Notes: generated by a model not told the origin, from the sequence alone. DNA of 64,000 nt from Bradyrhizobium australiense (GCF_013114825.1 NZ_JAAVLX010000003.1:806001-870000); one strand, 5' to 3'. Shown: positions 8,301 to 18,589, counted from the first letter of the stretch. Numbers and translations are program-made.

Positions 8301-9247
8301 GATCCTTTACATATGAGCGCGCCCGCACCCCGGCCGAAGCCGCGGCCAGCGCCAGCCGCAGGCCCGACGCCAAATTCATCGCGGGCGGCACCAATCTGCT
8401 CGACCTGATGAAACTCGAGATTGAGACCCCGGCACACCTGATCGATGTCAACGGTCTCGCGCTCGACAAGATCGAAACCACGCAAGAGGGCGGCTTGCGC
8501 ATCGGCGCGCTGGTGCGCAACACCGATCTCGCCGCGGACGGGCGCGTGCGGCGCGACTATGGCGTCTTGTCGCGCGCGCTGCTCGCCGGCGCCTCCGGGC
8601 AACTGCGCAACATGGCGACGACCGCGGGCAATCTCCTGCAGCGGACGCGCTGCCCCTATTTTTACGACACCAACCAGCCCTGCAACAAACGCCGGCCCGG
8701 CAGCGGTTGCGCGGCAATCGGCGGCTTCAGCCGCCAGCACGCCGTGGTGGGCGCCAGCGAATCCTGCATCGCGACCCACCCGAGCGATATGGCGGTGGCG
8801 ATGCGCGCGCTCGATGCGGGAATCGAAACCGTGCGGCCCGATGGCGCGACGCGAACGATCCCGATCGCCGAACTGCACCGCCTGCCCGGCGACACGCCGC
8901 ATATCGAGACGACGCTGATGCCGGGCGAATTGATCACGGCGGTGACCTTGCCGAAACCGGTCGGCGGCAAGCAGATTTACCGCAAGGTGCGCGACCGCGC
9001 CTCCTACGCTTTCGCGCTGGTGTCGGTGGCCGCGATCGTGCAGCGCGACGGAACGGGACGTGTTGCGCTCGGCGGCGTCGCGCACAAGCCGTGGCGCATT
9101 GAGGCGGCCGAGGCTCAGATGCCGCGCGGCGCCAAGGCGGTCGCCGCACAGTTGCTCGCCGACGCCAAACCGACGCGGCAGAATGCATTCAAGCTGGCGC
9201 TGGCCGAGCGCACATTGGGCGCCGTGCTGGCTGAAGCGAAAGGCTGA
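8297..9247 (+). CDS. FAD-binding subunit of molybdenum hydroxylase (PaoB-like)
   Basis: FAD subunit of 316 residues. It has the N-terminal FAD motif [14 protein letters not shown] and the second flavin motif [12 protein letters not shown]. Four clustered cysteines (in [23 protein letters not shown] and SESCIATH) match the extra 4Fe-4S site known in E. coli PaoB rather than ordinary xanthine dehydrogenases. The start overlaps the upstream stop (ATGA). It has no signal peptide and is expected to be exported with the Tat-bearing small subunit. Confidence 0.9.
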   Translation: MRSFTYERARTPAEAAASASRRPDAKFIAGGTNLLDLMKLEIETPAHLIDVNGLALDKIETTQEGGLRIGALVRNTDLAADGRVRRDYGVLSRALLAGASGQLRNMATTAGNLLQRTRCPYFYDTNQPCNKRRPGSGCAAIGGFSRQHAVVGASESCIATHPSDMAVAMRALDAGIETVRPDGATRTIPIAELHRLPGDTPHIETTLMPGELITAVTLPKPVGGKQIYRKVRDRASYAFALVSVAAIVQRDGTGRVALGGVAHKPWRIEAAEAQMPRGAKAVAAQLLADAKPTRQNAFKLALAERTLGAVLAEAKG

Positions 9248-9263
9248 CCCGAAAGGCTGATCC

Positions 9264-11468
9264 ATGAGATTCGAGACCCCTGCCACGACCAACCCGATCG
9301 ACCAGCTCACGGTGATCGGCAAGCCCATCGATCGCATCGATGGTCCGCTCAAGACCACCGGCACCGCGCGTTATGGCTATGAGCACCATGAAGCCGTTCC
9401 GAATCCGGCTTACGGTTACGTGGTCGGCTCGGCCATTGCCAAGGGCCGGATCGCCGACATGGATCTCGCCGCGGTCAAGGCGGCGCCCGGTGTGCGCGCC
9501 ATCGTCACAGCAGACAATGCCGGCAAGCTCGGTAAAGGCGAGCGCAACACGGCCACGTTGCTCGGCGGTCCGGAGATTGAACATTATCATCAGGCGATCG
9601 CGCTCGTGGTTGCCGATACCTTCGAGCAGGCACGCGCAGCCGCGGGACTGGTCCATGTCGATTACGTCAAAGCGGAGGGAGCTTTTGACCTCGCGGCCGT
9701 GAAGGACACCGGCGAGCCCCGGCCCTTGTTTGGCGGTCCGGCCGATACCGCGCTCGGCGATTTTTCCGGCGCATTCGCGGCGGCGCCGGTTCAACTCGAC
9801 GCCACCTACACGACGCCCGATCAGGCACATGCGATGATGGAACCGCATGCCTCGATCGCCGCCTGGACCGGTGACAAGCTCACGCTCTGGACCTCGAACC
9901 AGATGATCGCATGGGGAGTCGGGGACGTCGCAAAGACCCTCGGCATTCCCAAAGAGAACGTTCGCCTGATCTCGCCCTTTGTGGGCGGCGGCTTCGGCGG
10001 CAAACTGTTCGTGCGTTCAGATGCCTTGCTCGCGGCGCTCGGCGCGCGCGCGGCCGGACGGCCGGTGAAGGTAGCGCTGCAGCGCCCGCTGATGTTCAAC
10101 AATACGACGCACCGTCCGGCGACGATCCAGCGCATTCGCATCGGCGCGACGCGGGACGGCAAGATCACGGCGATCGGCCATGAAGAGTGGTCCGGCAATC
10201 TGCCCGGCGGCAGACCCGAAGGTGCGGTCAGCCAGACGCGGCTGCTTTATGCCGGGGCCAACCGGATGACAGCCACCCGCCTCGCGGCGCTGAACCTCGC
10301 CGAAGGCAACGCCATGCGCGCGCCGGGCGAGGCCTCGGGCATGATGGCGCTGGAGATCGCGATCGACGAAATGGCCGAAAAGCTCGGGATCGATCCGATC
10401 GAGTTTCGTATCCTCAACGATACCCAGATCGATCCGGAGAAACCGGCGCGGCCGTTCTCGCAGCGTCAACTCACCGAGTGCTTCCGTGCCGGCGCCGACC
10501 GCTTCGGCTGGAGCAAGCGCAACCCGCAGCCGGGCAAGGTCCGTGACGGACGCTGGACGATCGGCATCGGCACAGCCGCTGCGTTCCGCAACAATTTGCT
10601 GGTCAAGTCGGCCGCGCGCGTGCGGCTCGACAACAACAGCACGGTGACGGTCGAGACCGACATGACCGACATCGGTACCGGCAGCTATACCATCATCGCG
10701 CAGACCGCGGCCGAGATGATGGGCGTGCCGCTGGAGAAGGTGGTGGTGCGGCTTGGCGATTCGACATTCCCGGTGTCTTCAGGCTCCGGCGGACAGTTTG
10801 GCGGCAACAATTCGACCGCGGGCGTCTATGCCGCATGTGTCAAGCTGCGCGAGGCGATAGCGCAGAAACTCGGCTTCAACTCCGCCGAAGCCGAGTTCGC
10901 CGATGGTGAGGTTCGCTCCGGCAATCGCAAGGTGCCGCTCGCGCAGGCTGCCGGCGAGGGCGGCCTTACGGCCGAAGACGGAATCGAATACGGGGATCTC
11001 GACAAGAAGTACCAGCAATCGACCTTCGGCGCGCATTTTGTCGAAGTCGGCGTCGATGTCGCGACCGCCGAGATTCGCGTGCGCCGGATGCTGGCGGTAT
11101 GCGCCGCCGGCCGCATCCTCAATCCGAAGACGGCGCGCAGTCAGGTGATCGGCGCAATGACCATGGGTGTCGGTGCGGCGCTGATGGAGGAATTGGTGGT
11201 CGACAAGCGCGCCGGCTTTTTCGTCAACCATGACCTCGCCGCCTATGAAGTGCCTGTTCATGCCGACATCCCGCACCAGGACATGATCTTCCTCGACGAG
11301 ACCGACCCGATGTCGTCGCCGATGAAGGCCAAGGGCGTCGCCGAGCTCGGCATCTGCGGTGTTGCGGCGGCGGTCGCCAACGCCGTCTACAACGCCACCG
11401 GCGTGCGCGTGCGCGACTATCCGATCACGCTCGACAAGCTCTTGGAGCAAATGCCGAACGTCGGTTGA
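9264..11468 (+). CDS. molybdopterin-binding catalytic subunit (PaoC-like)
   Basis: Large catalytic subunit, 734 residues, single-chain molybdenum hydroxylase fold. It carries family motifs [25 protein letters not shown] and, near the C-terminus, [10 protein letters not shown], whose Glu694 is the expected active-site base (E. coli PaoC uses Glu692). It is the third gene of the operon, 16 bp after the FAD subunit. No PaoD/XdhC-like maturation factor is in the window, so it may be encoded elsewhere. Confidence 0.92.
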   Translation: MRFETPATTNPIDQLTVIGKPIDRIDGPLKTTGTARYGYEHHEAVPNPAYGYVVGSAIAKGRIADMDLAAVKAAPGVRAIVTADNAGKLGKGERNTATLLGGPEIEHYHQAIALVVADTFEQARAAAGLVHVDYVKAEGAFDLAAVKDTGEPRPLFGGPADTALGDFSGAFAAAPVQLDATYTTPDQAHAMMEPHASIAAWTGDKLTLWTSNQMIAWGVGDVAKTLGIPKENVRLISPFVGGGFGGKLFVRSDALLAALGARAAGRPVKVALQRPLMFNNTTHRPATIQRIRIGATRDGKITAIGHEEWSGNLPGGRPEGAVSQTRLLYAGANRMTATRLAALNLAEGNAMRAPGEASGMMALEIAIDEMAEKLGIDPIEFRILNDTQIDPEKPARPFSQRQLTECFRAGADRFGWSKRNPQPGKVRDGRWTIGIGTAAAFRNNLLVKSAARVRLDNNSTVTVETDMTDIGTGSYTIIAQTAAEMMGVPLEKVVVRLGDSTFPVSSGSGGQFGGNNSTAGVYAACVKLREAIAQKLGFNSAEAEFADGEVRSGNRKVPLAQAAGEGGLTAEDGIEYGDLDKKYQQSTFGAHFVEVGVDVATAEIRVRRMLAVCAAGRILNPKTARSQVIGAMTMGVGAALMEELVVDKRAGFFVNHDLAAYEVPVHADIPHQDMIFLDETDPMSSPMKAKGVAELGICGVAAAVANAVYNATGVRVRDYPITLDKLLEQMPNVG

Positions 11469-11532
11469 GCCTGTGATTGCGCTGGCGCCTGCTGTTATTG
11501 AGCTCGGCGCAGGCACCTGTAGGGAAAGCATC

Positions 11533-12024
11533 ATGATTTCACGAAGGCGTCTGCTCGCCACCACCGGCCTCGCGGTGCTGGCAGCAGGCGCCGCGCCGGC
11601 TGTGCCGGCCAATACAAGGAACAGAACGATGGAGATCAAGCGAAGCGGTTCCCAGCCGTCCGGCAAAGGGCCTGCGGAATATTTTACCGGCAGCGTGCGC
11701 GTCGATCCGCTATTCCAGGCCGCCGATCCCGCGCGTGTCGCCGGTGCCCACGTCACATTCGAGCCCGGTGCGCGCACGGCATGGCACACCCATCCGCTCG
11801 GCCAGACCCTGATCGTCACCTCGGGGCGCGGCTGGGTACAGGTCTGGGGCGGACGTGTCGAGGAAATTCACCCCGGCGACGTCGTCTGGTTTCCGCCCGG
11901 CGAAAAGCACTGGCACGGCGCGACGCCGACCACGGCGATGACGCACATTGCGATCCAGGAGCGGCTCGATGGCAAGGCCGTCGACTGGATGGAAAAGGTC
12001 AGTGACGAGCAATACCGGGCTTGA
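11533..12024 (+). CDS. Tat-leader cupin protein
   Basis: 163-residue protein with a twin-arginine-like leader ([22 protein letters not shown]) and a single cupin barrel. The barrel has metal-ligand motifs [17 protein letters not shown] and [16 protein letters not shown], with His residues for a bound metal. It starts 64 bp after the molybdenum hydroxylase catalytic subunit and is probably part of the same unit, exported to the same compartment. The cupin reaction is not determinable; related proteins are carboxymuconolactone-decarboxylase-associated cupins. Confidence 0.82.
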   Translation: MISRRRLLATTGLAVLAAGAAPAVPANTRNRTMEIKRSGSQPSGKGPAEYFTGSVRVDPLFQAADPARVAGAHVTFEPGARTAWHTHPLGQTLIVTSGRGWVQVWGGRVEEIHPGDVVWFPPGEKHWHGATPTTAMTHIAIQERLDGKAVDWMEKVSDEQYRA

Positions 12025-12263
12025 TTGAGCTGATATCCTGAGAGCTTGACCGAAGTGCAGCCAGCATTTTCGGCTTTTTCTGACAGCTTCGAGGTGAGTA
12101 GCTTTTCGTCATGGCCGCTCGGCCTGGCCGCCGGCTGTTGCTCGTTTGTCGTTCGTCTGCCCGCAGTGCGCTGATCTGGCGTGGCAGGAATATTGCCGTG
12201 GACGAAGTCATTTCTTCAAAGCGGGCGCGCTAATCGTCCCGAAAAACGCGCTATGAATGGATC

Positions 12264-13532
12264 ATGGAGATTCCGCGCCCGCTGCCGTTCTCGGCGTTCG
12301 AATGGCTGCTGTCCGGGCGGTACCTGCGGGCGCGTCGCAAGGAAGGCTTCATTTCCGTCATCGCCGGTTTTTCTTTCCTCGGCATCATGCTCGGCGTTGC
12401 GACGCTGATCATCGTGATGGCGGTCATGAACGGCTTCCGCAAGGAACTGGTGGACAAGATCGTCGGCCTGAACGGCCACCTTCTGGCGCAACCGCTGGAG
12501 CAGCCGTTGACGGACTGGAAGGACGTGACCGAGCGCATCAGTCAGGTTCCAGGCATACGGCTCGCCGTTCCCGTGGTGGACGGTCCAGCCCTCGCATCGT
12601 CGGCGCACAATGCCTCCGGCGTGCTCGTGCGCGGCATTCGCTCCGATGATCTCGACAAACTTGCCGCGATCGCCGGCAACATCCAGCAGGGCTCGCTGGA
12701 TGAATTCGACCAGGGGCGAGGGGTCGCGATCGGACGCCGGCTTGCCGATCAATTGTCGCTGCGTGCCGGCGACAACATCATGTTGGTTGCGCCGGATGGC
12801 GCAGTGACGTCGAAGGGCACGACGGCGCGTATCAAGCCGTACAAGGTTGCGGCGGTGTTCAGCATCGACATGTCGGAATACGATTCCGTCATGGTCTTTC
12901 TGCAGCTCGCCGAGGCGCAGGCCTATTTCAACCGCGCCAATGACGTGAGCGCCATCGAAATTTTCATCGCCGGCAGCCCTGACAGGGTGGACAGCTTCCG
13001 AAAGCCGGTTGCTGACGCCGCCGGGCGGCCGGTGTTCCTCGTCGACTGGCGACGGCGTACCTCGGCCTTCTTCGCTGCACTTCAGGTCGAACGTAACGTC
13101 ATGTTCCTGATCCTGGCCTTGATCGTGCTGGTTGCCGCGCTGAACATCGTGTCGGGCCTGATCATGCTGGTGAAGGACAAGGGCAGCGATATCGCCATTC
13201 TGCGCACCGTGGGCGCCTCGCGAGGGGCAATCATGCGGATATTCCTGATCGCAGGGGCTGCGATCGGCGTGCTCGGCACGGTAACAGGATTGTTCGTTGG
13301 CATGCTGGTTTGCCTGAATATCGAAACGATCCGGCAATTCCTGTCCTGGCTGACCAATACCGAGCTGTTTCCGCCAAAACTCTACTTTTTGTCGAAGCTA
13401 CCGGCGGAGATCGATTTTGGCGAAACCGCCGCCGTCGTGGTCATGGCTTTGACGCTGTCTTTCCTCGCGACACTTTATCCATCCTGGCGCGCCGCGCGGC
13501 TCGATCCGGTCGATGTGCTTCGATACGGGTGA
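12264..13532 (+). CDS. LolC/LolE-like ABC transporter permease
   Basis: Inner-membrane permease of the MacB/LolC-E class, 422 residues. It has an N-terminal helix (about 29-52, ISVIAGFSFLGIMLGVATLI), a large periplasmic domain and three C-terminal helices (about 272-300, 318-350, 375-410). The sequence FEWLLSGRYLRARRKEG matches the LolC/E start. LolCDE release lipoproteins for outer-membrane sorting. No LolD ATPase follows; the next 460 bases are repeats, so the ATPase must be elsewhere. The ATG has only a weak ribosome binding site. Confidence 0.85.
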   Translation: MEIPRPLPFSAFEWLLSGRYLRARRKEGFISVIAGFSFLGIMLGVATLIIVMAVMNGFRKELVDKIVGLNGHLLAQPLEQPLTDWKDVTERISQVPGIRLAVPVVDGPALASSAHNASGVLVRGIRSDDLDKLAAIAGNIQQGSLDEFDQGRGVAIGRRLADQLSLRAGDNIMLVAPDGAVTSKGTTARIKPYKVAAVFSIDMSEYDSVMVFLQLAEAQAYFNRANDVSAIEIFIAGSPDRVDSFRKPVADAAGRPVFLVDWRRRTSAFFAALQVERNVMFLILALIVLVAALNIVSGLIMLVKDKGSDIAILRTVGASRGAIMRIFLIAGAAIGVLGTVTGLFVGMLVCLNIETIRQFLSWLTNTELFPPKLYFLSKLPAEIDFGETAAVVVMALTLSFLATLYPSWRAARLDPVDVLRYG

Positions 13533-13549
13533 GGGCAGGCGTGCTCTCT

Positions 13550-13650
13550 GTCGTCACCCGCGAAAGCGGGTGACCCAGTATTCCAGAGGCAGCAGTGATC
13601 GATCGAGAAGCCGCGGCGTACTGGATCCCCCATCTGTGGGGAATGACGGT
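13550..13650. repeat. dispersed intergenic repeat, family C
   Basis: Begins CGTCACCCGCGAAAGCGGGTGACCC, itself a hairpin, and ends GGATCCCC...GGGGAATGACG, an inverted pair. It lies in the spacer between the LolC/E-like gene and thrC. It has the layout of the palindromic intergenic repeats seen elsewhere in the window. Confidence 0.6.
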
Positions 13651-13671
13651 GGTGTGGGTGGCACATCTCGC

Positions 13672-13756
13672 CGTCATTGCGAGCGAAGCGAAGCAATCCA
13701 TAGCGCCGCTTGCTGAAGCATGGATTGCTTCGTCGCTTTCGCTCCTCGCAATGACG
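13672..13756. repeat. dispersed palindromic repeat, family D
   Basis: Long inverted repeat: CGTCATTGCGAGCGAAGCGA then AGCAATCCA on the left arm, and TGGATTGCTTCGTCGC then CTCGCAATGACG on the right. It has the form of a REP-like or MITE-like palindrome and is non-coding. Confidence 0.7.
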
Positions 13757-13785
13757 TGGAAGCTGACGCCGCGCCTTAGCTCGGT

Positions 13786-13848
13786 GACCCTCTGTGAGGA
13801 GCGCGGCCACGCCGCGCGTCTCGAACCATGAGGCCGCTGGCCTCCAAA
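13786..13848. repeat. fragment of dispersed repeat family E
   Basis: Contains GTGAGGAGCGCGGCCACGCC, then GCGTCTCGAACCATGAGGCC, matching the left half of the fuller copies at 48514-48646 and 61734-61867. The right half is missing. Confidence 0.5.
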
Positions 13849-13993
13849 GCCACCGCTTCTGCTGTTTTTTCCGCCATGCCATTTCCCCTTCGCCGCAAAA
13901 CGCTTTATGGTGCGCTCTCACTTCGCGCTTGGCGAAATCTAATTCACGACTGAAATCAAAGGCTTGTCATAGGGCTCGCCTTTGGAGGGTGGT

Positions 13994-15412
13994 TTGACGC
14001 GCTATATTTCGACGCGGGGGGAGGCCCCCGTCCTGGGTTTCTGCGATGTGATGCTGACCGGGCTCGCCCGCGACGGCGGTCTCTACGTGCCCGAGGTCTG
14101 GCCGCAATTATCGAGCGAGACAATCGCCTCCTTCTTCGGCCGGCCCTATTGGGAAGTTGCCGTTGACGTCATCAAGCCGTTTGCGGCGAGCGAAATTTCC
14201 GATGCCGATCTCGGCCGTATGGCGAATGAGGCTTACGCCACGTTCCGCCATCCGGCGGTGGTGCCGCTGAACCAGGTCAGTCCGCATCAATTCGTGCTGG
14301 AGCTGTTCCACGGCCCGACGCTGGCGTTCAAGGACGTCGCGATGCAGTTGATCTCGCGGCTGATGGATCACGTGCTGGCCAAGCGCAACCAGCGCACCAC
14401 CATCGTGGTCGCTACCTCAGGCGACACCGGTGGCGCCGCGGTCGATGCGTTTGCGGGCCTCGACAATGTCGATCTGATCGTGCTGTTCCCGAACGGGCGC
14501 ATCTCCGACGTGCAGCGGCGGATGATGACGACGACCGGCGCGTCGAACGTGCATGCGCTCGCGATCGAAGGCACCTTCGACGACTGCCAGGCGATCGTGA
14601 AGGCGATGTTCAACCATCACGGCTTTCGCGACGCGGTCTCGCTGTCGGGCGTCAATTCGATCAACTGGGCGCGGATCGTCGCGCAGGTGGTGTACTACTT
14701 CACGTCTGCCGTGGCGCTCGGCGCGCCGGCGCGCACGGTGGACTTCACCGTGCCGACCGGGAATTTCGGCGACATCTTCGCGGGCTACGTTGCCAAGAAG
14801 ATGGGGCTGCCGGTCCGCTGGCTGCGCATCGCCTCGAACGTCAACGACATCCTGCCGCGCACGCTCAAGACCGGCATTTATGAAGTCCGTGAAGTTCACG
14901 CCTCCGCTTCACCCTCGATGGACATCCAGGTTTCCTCGAATTTCGAGCGGCTGTTGTTTGAGGCGAGCCGCCGCGATCCCGACAGCGTCCGCCGGCTGAT
15001 GGCCTCGCTAAAACAGTCCGGGCGCTTCGTGCTGCCGGATGCCATGCTGGCTGCGATCCGCGAGGAGTTCGACGCCGGCCGCGCCGACGAGACCGAGACG
15101 GCCGCTGCGATTCGTGCCGCCTGGCGCGAGGTCGGCGATCTCGTCGATCCCCATACCGCGGTGGCGCTGGCGGTGGCCGATCGCGACACGTCGGATTCGA
15201 AGATCCCCAACATCGTGCTGTCGACCGCGCATCCGGCCAAGTTCCCGGATGCCGTGGAAGCCGCGTGCGGCGTGCGGCCGCAGCTGCCGGCCTGGCTCGA
15301 CGGTCTCATGACCAAATCCGAACACATCACGGTGATGAAAAACGATTCAGCCGAGGTGGAGCGGTTCGTGCGTTCAGTTAGCCGCGCGGCGAAGCAGGGA
15401 GTTGGCGGATGA
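13994..15412 (+). CDS. thrC: threonine synthase
   Basis: PLP enzyme converting O-phosphohomoserine to threonine. The 472-residue product begins TRYISTRGEAP. It has the PLP-lysine motif HGPTLAFKDVA with Lys113, the phosphate-binding region TSGDTGGAAVDAF, and FPNGRISDVQRR, typical of the long ThrC class. The start is inferred as TTG at 13994 because GGAGGG lies four bases upstream and family members start there; TTG at 13982 is an alternative. The stop overlaps the M16 peptidase start (ATGA), a pairing often seen in Rhizobiales. Confidence 0.94.
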   Translation: MTRYISTRGEAPVLGFCDVMLTGLARDGGLYVPEVWPQLSSETIASFFGRPYWEVAVDVIKPFAASEISDADLGRMANEAYATFRHPAVVPLNQVSPHQFVLELFHGPTLAFKDVAMQLISRLMDHVLAKRNQRTTIVVATSGDTGGAAVDAFAGLDNVDLIVLFPNGRISDVQRRMMTTTGASNVHALAIEGTFDDCQAIVKAMFNHHGFRDAVSLSGVNSINWARIVAQVVYYFTSAVALGAPARTVDFTVPTGNFGDIFAGYVAKKMGLPVRWLRIASNVNDILPRTLKTGIYEVREVHASASPSMDIQVSSNFERLLFEASRRDPDSVRRLMASLKQSGRFVLPDAMLAAIREEFDAGRADETETAAAIRAAWREVGDLVDPHTAVALAVADRDTSDSKIPNIVLSTAHPAKFPDAVEAACGVRPQLPAWLDGLMTKSEHITVMKNDSAEVERFVRSVSRAAKQGVGG

Positions 15413-16698
15413 GCGTTGACGTCACCAAGCTGCCATCCGGCCTGACCGTCGTCACCGACACCATGCCGCATCTGGAAACTGCGGCGCTCGGCGTCTGGGC
15501 GGGTGTGGGCGGCCGCGACGAAAAGCCGAACGAACACGGCATCTCGCATCTCCTCGAACACATGGCCTTCAAGGGCACCGCGCGGCGCTCCTCGCGCGAG
15601 ATCGTCGAAGAGATCGAGGCGGTCGGCGGCGATCTCAATGCCGGGACCTCGACCGAGACCACGGCCTACTACGCGCGGGTAATGAAGGCCGACGTGCCGC
15701 TCGCGCTCGACGTGCTCTCCGACATCCTCACCAATCCGTCGTTCGTGCCGGATGAGCTCGAGCGCGAGAAGAGCGTCATCGTGCAGGAGATCGGCGCGGC
15801 GCAGGATACACCTGACGATGTCGTGTTCGAGCATCTCAACGAGCTCTGCTTTCCGGACCAGCCGATGGGACGTTCGCTGCTCGGCACCGCAAAGACGCTG
15901 AAGAATTTCGATCGCGACATGTTGCGCGGCTATCTCGCGACACATTACCGCGGCCCCGACATGGTGGTGGCGGCTGCCGGCGCGGTCGACCACAAGCGCG
16001 TGGTGGAGGAAGTGGCGCAGAAATTTGCCAGCTTCGACGCGACGCCCGCGCCGAAGCCGCAGGCCGCGACGTTCGGCAAGGGCGGCTCGCGCGTGGTTCA
16101 CCGCGACCTCGAACAGGCGCATCTGACGCTGGCGCTCGAAGGCGTGCCGCAGACCGACCTGTCGCTATTCTCGCTGCAGGTATTCACCAACACGCTCGGC
16201 GGCGGGATGTCGTCGCGGCTGTTCCAGGAAGTGCGCGAAAAGCGTGGTCTGTGCTACTCGATCTACACCTTCCACGCGCCCTATACCGACACCGGCTTTT
16301 TCGGCCTGTACACCGGCACGGATCCCGGCGACGCCCCGGAGATGATGGAGGTCATCGTCGACGTCATCAACGACGCGGTGGAAACCCTGACCGAAGCCGA
16401 GATCGCCCGTGCGAAAGCGCAGATGAAGGCGGGGCTGTTGATGGCGCTGGAAAGCTGTTCGTCCCGGGCCGAGCAGCTCGCGCGGCACGTGCTGGCCTAT
16501 GGGCGGCCGCTGACGGTGGAGGAGCTGGTCGCCAGGATCGACGCAGTCTCCATCGAATCGACCCGCAACGCGGCGCATGCGCTTTTATCCCGCAGCCGGC
16601 CGGCAGTTGTCGCACTTGGCAGCGGAAGGGGTCTGGACACGGCGGTAGCTTTTGCGGAAGGATTGACGCGTTCGAAGGCGAAGACGCTTCTACATTGA
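15409..16698 (+). CDS. M16 family zinc metallopeptidase
   Basis: Processing-peptidase-like protease (pitrilysin/MPP-beta class), 429 residues. It has the inverted zinc motif HLLEH at 47-51 and a downstream glutamate-rich ligand region (EREKSVIVQEIGAA). The second half carries the glycine-rich loop and the R/Y-type motif SRLFQEVREKRGLCYSIY found in active beta subunits. It likely cleaves peptides in the cytoplasm or periplasm; no signal peptide is evident. It is translationally coupled to thrC and followed 22 bp later by an acetyltransferase gene. Confidence 0.92.
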   Translation: MSVDVTKLPSGLTVVTDTMPHLETAALGVWAGVGGRDEKPNEHGISHLLEHMAFKGTARRSSREIVEEIEAVGGDLNAGTSTETTAYYARVMKADVPLALDVLSDILTNPSFVPDELEREKSVIVQEIGAAQDTPDDVVFEHLNELCFPDQPMGRSLLGTAKTLKNFDRDMLRGYLATHYRGPDMVVAAAGAVDHKRVVEEVAQKFASFDATPAPKPQAATFGKGGSRVVHRDLEQAHLTLALEGVPQTDLSLFSLQVFTNTLGGGMSSRLFQEVREKRGLCYSIYTFHAPYTDTGFFGLYTGTDPGDAPEMMEVIVDVINDAVETLTEAEIARAKAQMKAGLLMALESCSSRAEQLARHVLAYGRPLTVEELVARIDAVSIESTRNAAHALLSRSRPAVVALGSGRGLDTAVAFAEGLTRSKAKTLLH

Positions 16699-16720
16699 GG
16701 TAGAGCGGGAGAGAGTGGGC

Positions 16721-17308
16721 ATGGCCCTGTTTCGTTTGCCAACCAGCGGACCGGCTGCGCTCGTGCCGCGTGGCCACGGTCTCCTGCTGCGAGCGCCCCA
16801 GATGTCGGATTTCGTGCAATGGGCGCAATTGCGCGAACAAAGCCGGGCCTATCTCACGCCCTGGGAGCCGATCTGGCCGTCGGACGATCTGACCCGCGCC
16901 GGATTCCGTCGCCGGCTGCGCCGCTACGCCGAGGATATTGCCGCCGACCGCTCCTATCCGTTCATCATCTTCCGTGAGCGCGATGGCGCCATGATCGGCG
17001 GCATCACGCTCGCCAATGTCCGCCGCGGCATCGTGCAGGCCGGCACCATCGGATATTGGGTCGGCGAGCCCTATGCCGGCCGCGGCTACATGACCGTGGC
17101 GCTGCGGGTGCTGCTGCCGACGCTGTTCGGCGAGCTCAATCTGCACCGCATCGAGGCGGCCTGCATTCCCTCCAATACGCCGTCGATCCGGGTGCTGGAG
17201 AAATGCGGCTTCACCCGCGAGGGGCTGGCGCGGCGCTATCTCTGCATCAACGGCATCTGGCAGGACCATCTGCTGTTCGGCCTGCTGCATGAGGATTTCC
17301 GCGGCTGA
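16721..17308 (+). CDS. RimJ-like GNAT acetyltransferase
   Basis: 195-residue GNAT acetyltransferase with the acyl-CoA loop GEPYAGRGYMTVALR, the C-terminal motif RIEAACIPSNTPSIRVLEKC and a RimJ/RimL-type tail (YLCINGIWQDHLLF). Such enzymes acetylate protein N-termini (ribosomal S5, S18, L12) or small amines. The ATG at 16721 is chosen over the GTG at 16715, with GGGAGAG upstream. It probably shares a transcript with thrC and the M16 protease gene. Confidence 0.88.
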   Translation: MALFRLPTSGPAALVPRGHGLLLRAPQMSDFVQWAQLREQSRAYLTPWEPIWPSDDLTRAGFRRRLRRYAEDIAADRSYPFIIFRERDGAMIGGITLANVRRGIVQAGTIGYWVGEPYAGRGYMTVALRVLLPTLFGELNLHRIEAACIPSNTPSIRVLEKCGFTREGLARRYLCINGIWQDHLLFGLLHEDFRG

Positions 17309-17394
17309 ACCGTTGATTTCTAAGCCTTTTGGGTGCCTTGGGTTCGCCGCCATTGGGCTGCTATAACGCCGCCGCGAACAATTGACGTGGGACG

Positions 17395-18051
17395 ATGGGA
17401 TTTCGGGGACGTCGCATGGGTAACACTCGTTTGGCCAGGGTGATGGCTGTGGCCGCGGTCGCGGGCGGTCTGGCCTGCCTGATGGCGGCGCCGGCAACGG
17501 CGCAATCGCTGACCGACCGTTTCAAGAGCCTGTTCGGCGGCAAGTCGGACGAGGAGCCGGCCACCGCTGCTCCGGCAGTTCCGCAGGACACCGGCGATCT
17601 GACCTGTCCGCCGGTCACAGTTCGGTCAGGCGCTTCCACCTACGCCGTCGCAGCGCCCGGCAAGCAGCCGGTCGGCAATGACCTGCGCTTCCAGGCGACG
17701 ATCAGCAAGATGGCCCGCGAATGCAGCCTCAATGGCGGCGTGATCACGGCGCGGATCGGCATTCAGGGCCGCGTCATCGCAGGCCCCGCCGGCGCGCCGG
17801 CATCGGTCCAGGTTCCGATTCGCGTCGCGGTGGTGCAGGGCGGCGTGTCTGAGAAGACCATCGCCACCAAGGCCTACCAGACCACCGTCAACATGACAGA
17901 AAGCGGCAGCGAGCCGTTCACGCTGGTCGCCGAAGACCTCAGCTATCCGGTGCCCCCCGGCGCTGCCGGCGACAGCTACATCTTCTATATCGGCTTCGAC
18001 CCGCAGGCCCTGAAGCCCGAACGCCCGGCGCCGAAAAGGAAAAAGCAATAA
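17395..18051 (+). CDS. secreted hypothetical protein
   Basis: Up to 218 residues. It has an N-terminal export signal (ARVMAVAAVAGGLACLMAAP) ending near ATAQS. The mature domain contains two cysteines (DLTCPPVTVR, ARECSLNGG) and a beta-rich pattern. The C-terminus is strongly basic (PAPKRKKQ). The start may be 17395 or the ATG at 17416. No known domain is recognised; it looks like a Bradyrhizobium-type periplasmic protein. It is convergent with the F0 operon, from which it is separated by a bidirectional hairpin. Confidence 0.75.
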   Translation: MGFRGRRMGNTRLARVMAVAAVAGGLACLMAAPATAQSLTDRFKSLFGGKSDEEPATAAPAVPQDTGDLTCPPVTVRSGASTYAVAAPGKQPVGNDLRFQATISKMARECSLNGGVITARIGIQGRVIAGPAGAPASVQVPIRVAVVQGGVSEKTIATKAYQTTVNMTESGSEPFTLVAEDLSYPVPPGAAGDSYIFYIGFDPQALKPERPAPKRKKQ

Positions 18052-18052
18052 A

Positions 18053-18083
18053 AGAGCCGGCGCGATCGTCTCGCGCCGGCTCT
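18053..18083. terminator. bidirectional terminator hairpin
   Basis: 13-bp stem AGAGCCGGCGCGA/TCGCGCCGGCTCT with a 5-base loop, placed between the secreted-protein gene (+) and atpF (-). Confidence 0.8.
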
Positions 18084-18103
18084 TGATTGGTTGTGGAGAG
18101 CGC

Positions 18104-18589
18104 TCAGTTCAGCTTGGCGCGAACCTCGGCAATGCCCTTGGCGAGCAAATCGTCGGCGACCGTGCCCTTGACCGACCGCGACAGGATGGTCGAGGCGGCT
18201 TCGACAGCAGCGTTGGCGGCGGCGGCGCGGACGTCGGCGAGCGCCTGGGCTTCGGCAAGGGCGATCTTGCTCTCGGCGGTCTTGGTGCGGCGGGCGACGA
18301 AGTCTTCCATCTTGGCCTTGGCTTCGGTCGCGATGCGCTCGGCTTCAGTCCTGGCGTTGGCGACAATTTCCTCGGCCTCGCGTTCGGCGCTGGCGCGGCG
18401 GGTCTGGTACTCGCCGAGCAGCTTGGCGGCCTCCTCTTTCAGACGGCGGGCGTCGTCAAGTTCGGCCTTGATGCGTGCGCCGCGATGATCGAGCGCCGTC
18501 AGCACCGTCTTGTGGATGCCAAGATAGGCAAACAGCACCAGCAGGATGACGAAGGCGATCGCGACCCAGGTTTCCGGTTCGGTGAACAT
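18104..18589 (-). CDS. atpF: F0F1 ATP synthase subunit b
   Basis: Peripheral-stalk subunit b, 161 residues. One N-terminal membrane helix (about 7-24) is followed by a long charged coiled coil ([20 protein letters not shown]). It joins F0 to F1 in the inner membrane. It is the last gene of the F0 operon, four bases after the b' gene. The b/b' pair forms a heterodimeric stalk in alphaproteobacteria. Confidence 0.95.
   Translation of the reverse strand: MFTEPETWVAIAFVILLVLFAYLGIHKTVLTALDHRGARIKAELDDARRLKEEAAKLLGEYQTRRASAEREAEEIVANARTEAERIATEAKAKMEDFVARRTKTAESKIALAEAQALADVRAAAANAAVEAASTILSRSVKGTVADDLLAKGIAEVRAKLN

Noticed and set aside
14896..16122. Minus-strand frame of about 400 codons across thrC and the M16 protease gene
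   Set aside because: Crosses two real genes on the opposite strand; no ribosome binding site and no domain.
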